56,571 bases of DNA from an uncultured Verrucomicrobiae bacterium (GCA_937770485.1 CALJHX010000039.1:1-56571); one strand, 5' to 3'. Positions 21,936 to 30,124 are shown, numbered from the stretch's first letter. Notes: generated from the sequence alone by a model not told the origin. Translations and numbers: made by a program.

Positions 21936-23759
21936 ATGGCAAGCGGCAACAACTTCCTTCGCACGGCCGGCCGAATTCTCAACGCCGGCCAGTCACGGGC
22001 ATTGATCCTCACGGGCAACATTCATGACATCTTCCACATGAAAAAAAGAGGGGCGGACGACTACTCGTCACTGGTCGAGTACCTCACAGGCAGCTGGAAT
22101 CTCTCGAGCCTGATCCTGATCGTGTACGAGTTGAACGGCCCCATTCGCTTCCTGCGCGAGAAGGATGCCGGGCAGGTGCGCAAGGCATGGATCGAGTGGC
22201 GGCTAGGGATGAATCCCGATCAGTTGGCCATTAACCGCATGACCGCTTCCGAGGAGGTACAGTCACAAGTCGATTCTGTCACAAGCGCCTACGATGACTC
22301 GATGCATAAAGCCGTCAGTAACCCGACGCTGGCACTTGAGTTGATGCGTCAAATGTGCCTCTGCTCCCGCACGAATCTGGGGGGGAGCCCCTGTCTCAAG
22401 GAGGATTTGTTGGTCCTTGTCGAAGGGGCTGACATGCTGCTGCCGGATGCGCCGATCACGAGCCTAAACGACATGGATCGCCAGCGCGTAAGCATCTGTC
22501 ACGACTGGTTTTGCGACCTAGGTTTTGTCAACGGCGGCGACTCGGTGGTGATGATTGCCGAGTCCCGGTCGCAGCTGAACCAGCGCATTGCCCGCCTGCC
22601 TCAACTGATCGAGGTCGAGGTACCGTCGCCCGACCTTGAGACGCGCAAACATTTCATCTCATGGTTCGCACGCAACGACAGCGAGGACCGCAAGCTCCAG
22701 CTCTGGGGCACACAGGCCGAGTTGGCCGAGTTGACCGCCGGCCTGTCGTTGCACGCATTGATGCAGCTGCTCAAGGGCGTGCGCCACGGCCGGGTCAAGC
22801 TCTCGCAGGAGGAAGTCGTTGCAAAAGTGGAAGGCTTCATCAAGAGCCAACTCGGCGAGGAGGTGGTCGAGTTCAAGAAACCTGGCCACAGCCTGAACGA
22901 TGTGATCGGCTTCAAGCGATTAAAGACATTCCTGAAGAAGGAAGTCATCCCGCGGTTCGGAATGGACAGCGGTGAGGCGCTGCCGGGCGCGGCGATCGGC
23001 GGGCCGATTGGTGCGGGCAAGACATTCATCTTCGAGGCAGTGGCGGCAGAACTCGACATGGTCGTGCTTGTCATCAAGAACATCCGCAGCAAGTACTACG
23101 GCGAGACAGATGTCATCTTCGAGCGGTTGCGCCGTGTGCTGATGGCGTTGTCACGCGTATTGATTTTTATCGACGAAGCCGACACGCAACTTGGCGGTGT
23201 CGGCGCGGACACGCACGCGACGGAGCGCCGTTTGACCGGTAAGATCCAGTCGATGATGTCCGACCCGCTCTTGCGCGGCAAGGTGGTGTGGCTGCTGGTG
23301 ACGGCGCGCATCCATCTACTCTCGCCGGACATTCGCCGCCCGGGCCGGGTAGGGGACCTGATCATCCCGGTGCTCGATCCGGAAGGGAAAGATCGAGAAG
23401 CGTTTCTTGACTGGGTGGTGAGTCCTGTGATCGACAGGAAGCTGACTGGCGAGGATCGCGAGAAATTCGCAGCTGCGACCGAGGGTTGGTCAGCCGCCGG
23501 GTTTGCGGCTCTGCGCTCGGAACTAAAGGCCAAGGCCAAGCTTTTCGGGAAAAAAGGCAATCTGACGATGGACGAAGTGATGGCGTTGATCGATGACCTA
23601 CTTCCACCTGCGATCGGCGAGACCCGTCGATACCAGACGCTGCAAGCCCTGGTCAATTGCACGCGGCGGAGCCTGATGCCCAATCCGGATGTGAGCGACG
23701 AGGAGCGGGAAGCCTGGTCGCACGAGATTCGTCAGCTTGAGGCCAAGGGTATCCGGTAG
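21936..23759 (+). CDS. Double AAA ATPase, N-terminal ATPase domain degenerate
   Basis: This encodes 607 residues. The N-terminal ~300 residues resemble a AAA domain (ILTGNIHDIFH, LVLVEGADMLL, VVMIAESRSQL) but no Walker A is visible, so it is probably inactive. The C-terminal domain (~320-560) is intact: GGPIGAGKTF Walker A (~354-363), VLIFIDEAD Walker B (~408-416), a sensor-1 region LLVTARIHLLSP, and RRPGR as arginine finger. The order recalls FtsH/Cdc48-type AAA proteins. There is no membrane segment or signal, so it is cytoplasmic. It closes the PspA/vWA/ABC module, 11 bases after the ABC ATPase, and may remodel one of the module's proteins. Confidence 0.88.
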   Translation: MASGNNFLRTAGRILNAGQSRALILTGNIHDIFHMKKRGADDYSSLVEYLTGSWNLSSLILIVYELNGPIRFLREKDAGQVRKAWIEWRLGMNPDQLAINRMTASEEVQSQVDSVTSAYDDSMHKAVSNPTLALELMRQMCLCSRTNLGGSPCLKEDLLVLVEGADMLLPDAPITSLNDMDRQRVSICHDWFCDLGFVNGGDSVVMIAESRSQLNQRIARLPQLIEVEVPSPDLETRKHFISWFARNDSEDRKLQLWGTQAELAELTAGLSLHALMQLLKGVRHGRVKLSQEEVVAKVEGFIKSQLGEEVVEFKKPGHSLNDVIGFKRLKTFLKKEVIPRFGMDSGEALPGAAIGGPIGAGKTFIFEAVAAELDMVVLVIKNIRSKYYGETDVIFERLRRVLMALSRVLIFIDEADTQLGGVGADTHATERRLTGKIQSMMSDPLLRGKVVWLLVTARIHLLSPDIRRPGRVGDLIIPVLDPEGKDREAFLDWVVSPVIDRKLTGEDREKFAAATEGWSAAGFAALRSELKAKAKLFGKKGNLTMDEVMALIDDLLPPAIGETRRYQTLQALVNCTRRSLMPNPDVSDEEREAWSHEIRQLEAKGIR

Positions 23760-23978
23760 CAGGTGAAGAGATCTTACCTTCTTTTTTTCAATGAGATAGG
23801 GCTTTTTCAGGCATTTTCCCAAGCGGAGAATTGGGTATCCTCAGGGATATATCCGAGGGCATCACTTGATGCAAACGCTCTTTCGCCCTATTTCCCAAGG
23901 ATTTACGAGCTAAAACTTTTTTAAAAAAAACTTCAGAAAGAGGTTGCACACAGGAAAAAAATTGTTACTTTGTCCGGC

Positions 23979-23998
23979 CCTTTTCCTGCGGGAAAAGG
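23979..23998 (+). promoter_or_regulatory. Leader hairpin 1 of the rplB operon
   Basis: The arms CCTTTTCC and GGAAAAGG are perfectly complementary (8 bp) around a TGCG loop. It lies at the presumed 5' end of the transcript, where it could stabilise the mRNA or act as a protein-binding site. There is no following T-run, so it is not a terminator. Confidence 0.5.
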
Positions 23999-24073
23999 AA
24001 CGGTTAGAAAATTTGGCAACCCGCCGAAAACCCGCTTTCCCAAAGCAGGGGAGTTATGGAGGGGTGCGTCACA

Positions 24074-24087
24074 GCCTCAATCGAGGC
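24074..24087 (+). promoter_or_regulatory. Hairpin covering the putative rplB ribosome-binding site
   Basis: GCCTC-AATC-GAGGC forms a 5-bp stem, and its 3' arm contains GAGG ending 12 bases before the rplB ATG. If GAGG is the ribosome-binding sequence, the hairpin would hide it. That would allow translational control by a ribosomal protein, but no homology to a known leader was recognised. Confidence 0.45.
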
Positions 24088-24098
24088 ACCTAGATTGT

Positions 24099-24944
24099 AT
24101 GCCAGTTAAGAGTTTCAACCCTGTAACGCCGTCGAGGCGTTACATGAAAGTTTCGTCGTTTTCGGAGATTACGAAAACGAAGCCTGAGAAGCGTCTGGTC
24201 AAGACGAAGAAGAAGACCGGCGGACGCAACAGCTATGGCCGCATCACTGCCCGGGGTATTGGTGGCGGGCACAAGCAGAAAATTCGCAACGTGGATTTCA
24301 AGCGCAACAAGCACGGCATGGCAGCCGAGGTGATAGCGATCGAGTACGATCCCTGCCGCTCGGCCCGCTTGGCCCTCCTCAAGTATGAGGATGGGGAAAA
24401 GCGCTATATGATCGCCGTGGACGGCCTCGAGGTGGGATCCAAGGTGATGAGCGGTCCGGATGCTCCGGTTGAAAACGGAAACTTTTTGCCATTGGGCAAT
24501 ATCCCCTCCGGGTCGGAGATTCACAACCTGGAGATGAGTCCGGGACGGGGTGGCCAGATGGTTCGTTCCGCCGGGACGTGCGCTTCACTAATGGCGTTGG
24601 CTGATGGTTATGCGCAGGTGAAGCTGCCATCTGGGGAAATTCGAAAGTTAAACGAAAAGTGTTTTGCCACGATGGGTACGGTGGGCAACGCCGATCACGA
24701 AAAGATCGTCGTCGGCAAGGCGGGCCGGACGCGCAACAAGGGTAAGCGGCCTATAACGCGCGCCGTAGCGAAGAACCCGGTCGATCATCCAATGGGAGGC
24801 GGCGAAGGCCGCACATCGGGAGGTGGGCATCCGGTGTCGCCATGGGGAGTCCTGGCTAAGGGCTACAAGACACGGCCCAAGTATAAACCATCCAATCGCT
24901 GGATATTGGTTCGCCGTGACGGCCGGCCGATGAAGCAGAAATAA
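24099..24944 (+). CDS. rplB: Ribosomal protein L2
   Basis: This encodes 281 residues. The start at ATG 24099 gives MPVKSFNPVTPSRRYMKVSS, the standard L2 N-terminus; the same frame is open to 23970, but the upstream part is unlike L2. The RNA-binding core (NSYGRITARGIGGGHKQKIR) and the C-terminal HPMGGGEGRTSGG loop near the peptidyl transferase centre are intact. L2 is an essential 23S rRNA binder of the large subunit. It is the first gene of the cluster here: rpsJ, rplC, rplD and rplW, which usually precede it, are absent. A GTAACGCC/GGCGTTAC hairpin (24123-24143) lies inside the early coding sequence. Confidence 0.98.
   Translation: MPVKSFNPVTPSRRYMKVSSFSEITKTKPEKRLVKTKKKTGGRNSYGRITARGIGGGHKQKIRNVDFKRNKHGMAAEVIAIEYDPCRSARLALLKYEDGEKRYMIAVDGLEVGSKVMSGPDAPVENGNFLPLGNIPSGSEIHNLEMSPGRGGQMVRSAGTCASLMALADGYAQVKLPSGEIRKLNEKCFATMGTVGNADHEKIVVGKAGRTRNKGKRPITRAVAKNPVDHPMGGGEGRTSGGGHPVSPWGVLAKGYKTRPKYKPSNRWILVRRDGRPMKQK
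24123..24143 (+). promoter_or_regulatory. Perfect hairpin inside the start of rplB
   Basis: GTAACGCC, loop GTCGA, GGCGTTAC form an 8-bp perfect stem covering codons 9 to 15 of rplB. Strong early-coding structure can slow initiation or bind a regulator. Together with the hairpin just upstream it makes a compact structured initiation region. Confidence 0.4.
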
Positions 24945-24950
24945 ACAGAC

Positions 24951-25214
24951 ATGGGACGTTCGATCAAAAAAGGACCGTTTGTGGAGCAGCACCTGCTCGA
25001 CAAGATCGAGAAGCTGAATGCCGACGGTAAGAAAAAGCCGATCAAGACATGGTCGCGTCGGTCGACAATCGCTCCAGAATTTGTCGGGCACACATTCATG
25101 GTGCACAACGGCAAGGCCTTTTTGACCGTGTTTGTGACCGAAAACATGGTGGGACACAAACTGGGTGAGTTTTCGCACACGCGCATTTTCAAGGGGCACG
25201 GTTCAAAACAATAA
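24951..25214 (+). CDS. rpsS: Ribosomal protein S19
   Basis: This encodes 87 residues. [36 protein letters not shown] and the C-terminal [16 protein letters not shown] are diagnostic of S19, which binds 16S rRNA in the small-subunit head with S13. The length is normal. It starts six bases after the rplB stop and is co-transcribed with its neighbours. Confidence 0.98.
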   Translation: MGRSIKKGPFVEQHLLDKIEKLNADGKKKPIKTWSRRSTIAPEFVGHTFMVHNGKAFLTVFVTENMVGHKLGEFSHTRIFKGHGSKQ

Positions 25215-25233
25215 CAAGTAAGCAGGCGGATAA

Positions 25234-25707
25234 ATGGAAGTTTTGGCAGTCACAAAAGGAGTTCGGATGTCCCCGCAGAAAGTGCGGGAGATGGCTCGGC
25301 AGATTCAGGGCCTGCATGCCATGGAGGCTCGCGCCCTTCTGGGGGCTGTTCCTCGAAAGTCCGCGCGCTTGGTTGCCAAGACACTCAAGTCGGCCATGGC
25401 GAACGCGGAGAATATTGCCGACGAGTGGGACGTGGAGGATTTGCGCAATCGTATTTCTGAACTGGAGCAGAAAGTCAGCTCCACTAACAACAAGAAGACG
25501 CGTCGTAGCAGCCAGACCAAGATCGATGCTTACCAGAGTTTTCTAGACTCCACTCACAAACTTGACCAGACGATGCTCTATGTAAAAGAGGCAACCGTGG
25601 GAGACGCCCCGACGATGAAACGCTTTCGCCCGAGAGCTCGCGGCTCGGCCAGCCCGATTCTTAAGCGGAGTTGCCACATTCGGATCGTACTCACGGATCA
25701 AATTTAA
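25234..25707 (+). CDS. rplV: Ribosomal protein L22 with an internal insertion
   Basis: This encodes 157 residues, against about 110 normally. The start (VTKGVRMSPQKVREMARQI) and the end (KEATVGDAPTMKRFRPRARG, the beta-hairpin of the exit tunnel) are typical. Between them, residues ~71-112 are an extra charged helical segment (RNRISELEQKVSSTNNKKTR onward) placed before the YVKEA strand. It lies in the globular part rather than the tunnel loop, so it probably lies on the ribosome surface. L22 lines the nascent-peptide tunnel and binds 23S rRNA. Confidence 0.96.
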   Translation: MEVLAVTKGVRMSPQKVREMARQIQGLHAMEARALLGAVPRKSARLVAKTLKSAMANAENIADEWDVEDLRNRISELEQKVSSTNNKKTRRSSQTKIDAYQSFLDSTHKLDQTMLYVKEATVGDAPTMKRFRPRARGSASPILKRSCHIRIVLTDQI

Positions 25708-25716
25708 CGAACCTGT

Positions 25717-26424
25717 ATGGGACAAAAAACCAACCCAATTGGATTACGGCTTATTCTCAACAAGGATTGGCGCTCGAAGTGGTATGCTGAGAAGAAGGAT
25801 TTCGGCTCGCTGCTTGTGGAGGATTACAAGATTCGCCAGCTACTGAAGAGTAAACTGCAGGCCGCCGCCGTGCCGCGCATTCAGATCGAGCGCGCCACCA
25901 GTCGTTGCAGGATCACCATCCACTCCGCCCGGCCGGGTGTGGTTATCGGGCGTAAGGGTGCCGAGATCGATGGAATCAAGGAAGAGCTCACCAAGATGAC
26001 CGGCAAGGAAGTCTATGTTGAAATCGCCGAGGTTAAGAACCCTGAACTGGACGCGCAACTCGTCGCAGAGAACATCTGCATGCAGCTTGAGCGCCGCGTG
26101 GCGTTTCGGCGAGCGATGAAGCGGACCGTGCAGGTGACAATGGACATGGGCGCGCTTGGCATTCGATTGCGCGTGGCCGGCCGGCTGAACGGGGCCGACA
26201 TTGCCCGTTGTGAGAATACGCGGGAGGGTGCGGTGCCGCTGCACACGTTGCGGGCCAACATCGACTATGGATTTGCCGAGGCCGCAACCCAGTACGGGGT
26301 CATCGGGGTGAAATGCTGGATTTGCCGTAAGGATCCCGCCGAGGAAGAGGCCGATCGCGTCAAGCGGGGGCCAAGGCGTGACACCCGCCCAAGGCGCCCG
26401 ATGGGCCCGCGCGGCAACGGTTAA
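25717..26424 (+). CDS. rpsC: Ribosomal protein S3
   Basis: This encodes 235 residues. It begins MGQKTNPIGLRLILNKDW, contains the KH motif VVIGRKGAEI that binds RNA, and ends in a basic Pro/Arg-rich tail (RRDTRPRRPMGPRG). S3 forms part of the mRNA entry site of the small subunit. The usual length is 210-240, so it is normal. Confidence 0.98.
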   Translation: MGQKTNPIGLRLILNKDWRSKWYAEKKDFGSLLVEDYKIRQLLKSKLQAAAVPRIQIERATSRCRITIHSARPGVVIGRKGAEIDGIKEELTKMTGKEVYVEIAEVKNPELDAQLVAENICMQLERRVAFRRAMKRTVQVTMDMGALGIRLRVAGRLNGADIARCENTREGAVPLHTLRANIDYGFAEAATQYGVIGVKCWICRKDPAEEEADRVKRGPRRDTRPRRPMGPRGNG

Positions 26425-26436
26425 AAATATATCGGA

Positions 26437-26847
26437 ATGGCTTTACTACCCAACAAAGTTAAATATCGCAAAATGCACCGCGGCAACCGTAAAGGTGTCG
26501 CACAGCGTGGGAATAAGGTGTCGTTCGGCTCCTATGGCCTTCAGTCACTGGAGCGCGCCTGGATCACTGGCACGCAGATTGAAGCCGCCCGTGTGGCGAT
26601 CTCCCGTGGTATGAAGCGTAAAGGGAGTATGTGGATTCGGATATTTCCTCAGAAGTCTGTGACCAAAAAACCGTTGGAAGTGAGAATGGGCAAGGGCAAG
26701 GCCAACGTGGATCACTGGGTAGCTGTGGTTCGGCCGGCCACAATGTTGTTTGAAGTGGAAGGCGTGCCGGAAAGCGTGGCACGCGAAGCTTTGAGTTCAG
26801 CGGCGGCAAAGATGCCTGTTCGCTGCCGGTTTGCCGAGCGTGATTAA
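26437..26847 (+). CDS. rplP: Ribosomal protein L16
   Basis: This encodes 136 residues. [19 protein letters not shown] near the start, [20 protein letters not shown] and the glycine-rich [18 protein letters not shown] are typical of L16. It binds 23S rRNA near the A-site. Its length and position between rpsC and rpmC are standard. Confidence 0.98.
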   Translation: MALLPNKVKYRKMHRGNRKGVAQRGNKVSFGSYGLQSLERAWITGTQIEAARVAISRGMKRKGSMWIRIFPQKSVTKKPLEVRMGKGKANVDHWVAVVRPATMLFEVEGVPESVAREALSSAAAKMPVRCRFAERD

Positions 26848-26862
26848 AGTGAAAGTAGCAGG

Positions 26863-27297
26863 ATGAATATTTCGGAGATCAGTGATAAGACAAAAGTAGA
26901 GTTGGCGGCGCAGGGCCGTGACCTCCGTAGGGAATTGTTCAATCTCAAGGTTCAGAAAGCCACCAGCCAACTGGAGAAACCGATCCGCCTGCGTGAGTTG
27001 CGGCGTGACATCGCCCGCATCGAAACACGATTCACGCAGATAGCCCGGAAGGACGCTCTGGAGAACTTGGCAACGGCGCTGAAAGGGGTGAAGGATTTTA
27101 CAGCGGACGGCGTGGCCTTAGCACTGCTCGGCTTGGCCAAGCGCGGCTTGAACCGCAAGGATGTGTTGAAGGTTGGAGGATCCGTGTTCAACAAGAATAA
27201 AGCTCGCCTGACCAACAGGGAAATGGCGGAACTAATCCAGGCCAAGGGCATGGAAAAGGCCGTGGGACTCATCAAGAAGGAAGCGGCAATAAATTAA
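26863..27297 (+). CDS. rpmC: Ribosomal protein L29 with a C-terminal extension
   Basis: This encodes 144 residues, more than twice the usual ~65. Residues 1-67 are the L29 two-helix fold ([39 protein letters not shown]). Residues 68-144 are an extra segment of unclear origin ([40 protein letters not shown]) without low complexity, possibly a folded helical domain. L29 sits at the tunnel exit and helps dock nascent-chain factors, so an extension there could contact them. The gene carries a CTTGGCCAAG palindrome at 27132-27141. Confidence 0.93.
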   Translation: MNISEISDKTKVELAAQGRDLRRELFNLKVQKATSQLEKPIRLRELRRDIARIETRFTQIARKDALENLATALKGVKDFTADGVALALLGLAKRGLNRKDVLKVGGSVFNKNKARLTNREMAELIQAKGMEKAVGLIKKEAAIN

Positions 27298-27304
27298 GAA
27301 AGCA

Positions 27305-27622
27305 ATGACCGAGACAGAAACAACTAGTTCAGCACGCAATAGTCACCGGAAAGTTCGGGAGGGCGTGGTCGTCTCTTCCAACATGGACAAGACGGTCGTT
27401 GTGAAAATTTCCCGGCGGATTGCACATCCGCTCTACAAAAAAATCATCACCAAGTTCAGCAAGTTTCATACTCATGATGAGAAAAATGAGGCTCAAGTGG
27501 GCGATCTTGTTGAGATTATGGAAACCCGACCGATCTCCAAGACCAAGCACTGGAGACTCGTCAGAATCGTAAAGAGCGGCGAGCTTGCCATGGCAGCCAA
27601 AGAGGCGGAAGCAACTGCTTAG
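27305..27622 (+). CDS. rpsQ: Ribosomal protein S17
   Basis: This encodes 105 residues. The core ([54 protein letters not shown]) is S17, a primary binder of 16S rRNA. A 15-residue Ser/Thr-rich N-terminal extension and a 10-residue alanine/glutamate tail make it longer than the usual ~85. Confidence 0.97.
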   Translation: MTETETTSSARNSHRKVREGVVVSSNMDKTVVVKISRRIAHPLYKKIITKFSKFHTHDEKNEAQVGDLVEIMETRPISKTKHWRLVRIVKSGELAMAAKEAEATA

Positions 27623-27646
27623 GGCAGCAGGAAAGACAAGGCAGAA

Positions 27647-28012
27647 ATGTTACAGCTAAGATCCAGATTAAATGTGGCCGACAATTCCGGGGCCAAGAAG
27701 GCTTGGGCAATCGGAGTACTGGGTATCCGCAAGGACACCGCCTCCGTGGGCGACGTGATCAAGGCTCACGTCCGTGAGGCAACCCCGGATGGCAATGTGA
27801 AAAAAGGTGAGGTGGTCAACGCCGTGGTGGTTCGCACCAAGTCGCCCATCCGCCGTCCGGACGGCTCCGTGCTGAAGTTTGACTCTAACGCCATCGTGAT
27901 CATTGACGAAGATGGCAACCCTCGTGGCACACGTATTTTTGGGCCTGTGGCCCGTGAGTTGAGGGTAAAGAAATTCATGAAAATCGTCTCGTTGGCGCCG
28001 GAGGTAATTTAA
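27647..28012 (+). CDS. rplN: Ribosomal protein L14
   Basis: This encodes 121 residues. It starts [20 protein letters not shown] and contains [33 protein letters not shown] and [13 protein letters not shown], all typical. L14 binds the large subunit near the subunit interface. Its stop (TAA 28010-28012) directly abuts the next start, which couples translation. Confidence 0.98.
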   Translation: MLQLRSRLNVADNSGAKKAWAIGVLGIRKDTASVGDVIKAHVREATPDGNVKKGEVVNAVVVRTKSPIRRPDGSVLKFDSNAIVIIDEDGNPRGTRIFGPVARELRVKKFMKIVSLAPEVI

Positions 28013-28321
28013 ATGGGCAACAAACGGCACTTTAAAAAGGGAGATACAGTTTACATCCTGTCCGGAGAGGAGAGGGGGGCGAGCGGCAAGGTAATCGATG
28101 TCCTGACTTCGAGCGAACGTGTGGTCGTCGAGGGACTGAATATGGTCAAGAAGCACATACGCAAAAACCAGGACCAACCGCAGGGTGAAATCGCCGAGCG
28201 CGAAGGAACCATCCACTGGTCCAACGTGATGCGCGAGGACCGATACTTTAGCGAAAAACGTAAGCCCAAGGATGCCGTTGCAACCGAAGTGGCCGAAGGC
28301 AAGGCTGAAACTGAAGAATGA
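28013..28321 (+). CDS. rplX: Ribosomal protein L24
   Basis: This encodes 102 residues. The KOW motif GDTVYILSGEERGASGKVID and VEGLNMVKKHIRKNQDQPQG identify L24, an assembly-initiating 23S rRNA binder at the tunnel exit. A short acidic tail (VAEGKAETEE) is extra. The stop overlaps the rplE start (ATGA). Confidence 0.97.
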   Translation: MGNKRHFKKGDTVYILSGEERGASGKVIDVLTSSERVVVEGLNMVKKHIRKNQDQPQGEIAEREGTIHWSNVMREDRYFSEKRKPKDAVATEVAEGKAETEE

Positions 28322-28866
28322 TCCCCAGATTACAGGAAAAATATCAGGAAGAGATCCGTACCAAGCTTCAGGGCCTGGACAAGTACGGGAACATTCACGA
28401 AGTCCCCAAGGTCGAGAAGATCGTGGTGCATATGGGCGTCAGCCCGGAACTGGGAAAAGAGGTTCTCGGCGACGCGCTGAAAGACATGACCACCATCACC
28501 GGCCGGAAGCCCACGTTGAACAAGGCCAAGGTGAGCGTTGCTAACTTCAAGTTGCGCCAGGGCATGACCACTGGGTGTCGCGTGACGCTTCGCCGGCAGA
28601 CGATGTACGAGTTTTTGGATCGGCTCATTGCCACTGCGCTTCCTCGGATCCGAGATTTCCGAGGGATCAACTCGAAAGGTTTTGACGGATTTGGCAATTT
28701 TTCTGTCGGAATCGATGACCAGTCCATCTTTCCCGAGATTGACGTGGACAAGGTCAAGCACACGCAGGGAATGGATATCACCATCGTCACCACCGCCAAG
28801 AACGATGACGACGCCTACGAATTGTTGAAAGAATTTGGAATGCCGTTCGACGGCAACCGTAAATAG
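28318..28866 (+). CDS. rplE: Ribosomal protein L5
   Basis: This encodes 182 residues. The N-terminal LQEKYQEEIRTKL, the core TTITGRKPTLNKAKVSVANF, and the C-terminal QSIFPEIDVDKV and GMDITIVTTAK identify L5, which binds 5S rRNA and contacts the P-site tRNA. Length and position are standard. It overlaps the L24 stop by 4 bases. Confidence 0.98.
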   Translation: MIPRLQEKYQEEIRTKLQGLDKYGNIHEVPKVEKIVVHMGVSPELGKEVLGDALKDMTTITGRKPTLNKAKVSVANFKLRQGMTTGCRVTLRRQTMYEFLDRLIATALPRIRDFRGINSKGFDGFGNFSVGIDDQSIFPEIDVDKVKHTQGMDITIVTTAKNDDDAYELLKEFGMPFDGNRK

Positions 28867-28873
28867 GGAAGAT

Positions 28874-29143
28874 ATGGCAAAAAAAGCCTGGATGGAGCGA
28901 AATAAGCGCAAGGCCAAGACAGTGGCCAAGTATGCGGCCAAGCGGGCCGAGTTAAAAGCCAACGACGACTACGAGGGATTGGCCAAGCTGCCGCGTGACG
29001 CCAGCCCGGTGCGGCTGGTCAACCGTTGCGAGGTCACCGGCCGGCGCCACGGGTTCCTCCGCAAGTTCCGCGTGTCTCGCCTGACTTTTCGGGAATTGGC
29101 CCGGTCGGGGATGATCCCCGGCGTGACCAAGGGCAGTTGGTAA
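28874..29143 (+). CDS. rpsN: Ribosomal protein S14 (zinc-independent type)
   Basis: This encodes 89 residues from ATG 28874, with AGGGA spaced as a ribosome-binding site. The in-frame GTG/ATG codons further upstream lie in rplE. MAKKAWMERNKRKAKTV, NRCEVTGRRHGFLRKF and the C-terminal GMIPGVTKGSW are diagnostic. Only one Cys (in NRCEVTG) is present, so this is the long, zinc-free form rather than the short zinc-binding one. Confidence 0.97.
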   Translation: MAKKAWMERNKRKAKTVAKYAAKRAELKANDDYEGLAKLPRDASPVRLVNRCEVTGRRHGFLRKFRVSRLTFRELARSGMIPGVTKGSW

Positions 29144-29153
29144 GGAAATACAT

Positions 29154-29537
29154 ATGGATCCAATCGCTGATTTATTAACCTGTATCCGCAATGCCAACTT
29201 GGCATTGAAGCCGGAGATATCCGTGCCGCACTCAACCATCAAGGAGAGTGCCGTGAGAATCCTCAAGGACGAGGGGTACTTGGAATCGTTCAACGTCGAG
29301 GGCGACGTCAAGCGGAACATCCGCATCCAACTAAAGTTTCAGGGTCGAAAGGGTATCATCACCGGGCTGAAACGGATCAGCAAACCCGGGTTGCGCCACT
29401 ACACCTCGGCCAATGACATTCCGCTCGTGCTAGGCGGTATGGGTATTGCCGTGGTGAGTACCCCGCAGGGCTTAATGAGCGGTCACGATGCACGCCGTAA
29501 AAACCTCGGCGGAGAACTGCTGTTCAAAGTCTGGTAA
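29154..29537 (+). CDS. rpsH: Ribosomal protein S8
   Basis: This encodes 127 residues. MDPIADLLTCIRNANLALK and the C-terminal GIAVVSTPQGLMSGHDARR identify S8, a primary 16S rRNA binder and, in Escherichia coli, translational repressor of the spc operon. An S8 target in this cluster was not identified by eye. Confidence 0.98.
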   Translation: MDPIADLLTCIRNANLALKPEISVPHSTIKESAVRILKDEGYLESFNVEGDVKRNIRIQLKFQGRKGIITGLKRISKPGLRHYTSANDIPLVLGGMGIAVVSTPQGLMSGHDARRKNLGGELLFKVW

Positions 29538-29551
29538 CAGAACGAAAAAAG

Positions 29552-30088
29552 ATGTCACGAGTTGGGAACAAATTGATAGAGGTGCCGGACAAGGTCAAGG
29601 TGGCCATCGCCGACAATCACGTCGCGGTGGAGGGCCCCAAGGGCAAGTTAGATATAGACATGCCCGGTCGCACGAGTGTTTCCCAAGAGGGAAACATGCT
29701 GACGGTGGCTCGAGACGGGGATGACAGGGAAGCCCGGGCGATGCACGGTCTAGGCCGCTCGCTGCTCAACAACATGGTGGTGGGTGTGTCCGAGGGATAC
29801 GTCAAGAAACTCGAGATCAACGGAGTCGGCTTCAAGGCGCTGGTCAACGGCAGCATTGTCACCATGAACCTCGGTTACTCACATCCCATCAAGTACAATT
29901 TGCCGGATCAGGTTAAAGTGACCGTGGACAAGGATACCAATGTCACCATTGAGGGGCCTGATAAGCAAAAGGTTGGCATGGTTGCCGCCGAGTTGCGCGG
30001 CTTTTACCCGGTGGAACCTTACAAGGGCAAGGGTGTCCGGTACGTCGGCGAGCGTGTCCGCCGCAAGGAAGGCAAAACTGTACAATAA
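29552..30088 (+). CDS. rplF: Ribosomal protein L6
   Basis: This encodes 178 residues in the two-domain L6 fold. The N-terminus MSRVGNKLIEVPDKVKV, LLNNMVVGVSEGYVKKLEI and the C-terminal GPDKQKVGMVAAELRGFYPV then GVRYVGERVRRKEGK are typical. L6 binds the large subunit near the sarcin-ricin loop. Length is normal. Confidence 0.98.
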   Translation: MSRVGNKLIEVPDKVKVAIADNHVAVEGPKGKLDIDMPGRTSVSQEGNMLTVARDGDDREARAMHGLGRSLLNNMVVGVSEGYVKKLEINGVGFKALVNGSIVTMNLGYSHPIKYNLPDQVKVTVDKDTNVTIEGPDKQKVGMVAAELRGFYPVEPYKGKGVRYVGERVRRKEGKTVQ

Positions 30089-30124
30089 TTTTTGTGACGT
30101 CGCGGTTTACCCGTGGCAGGTGAA

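Larger units (their letters stand above)
23760..24098 (+). promoter_or_regulatory. Leader and promoter region of the ribosomal protein operon
   Basis: This 339-base gap holds no gene but is rich in structure. A candidate promoter is TTGCAC (23944-23949), 16 bases, TACTTT (23966-23971). Downstream are a perfect hairpin at 23979-23998 and another at 24074-24087 whose 3' arm contains GAGG, the only Shine-Dalgarno-like sequence before the rplB ATG. The rplB gene thus seems to start its own transcription unit, with an untranslated leader of about 120 nt that could fold for autoregulation. Confidence 0.5.

Noticed and set aside
23970..24098. Upstream in-frame extension of rplB
   Set aside because: It covers the leader hairpins and a Pro/Arg-rich sequence unlike L2; ATG 24099 gives the standard L2 start.
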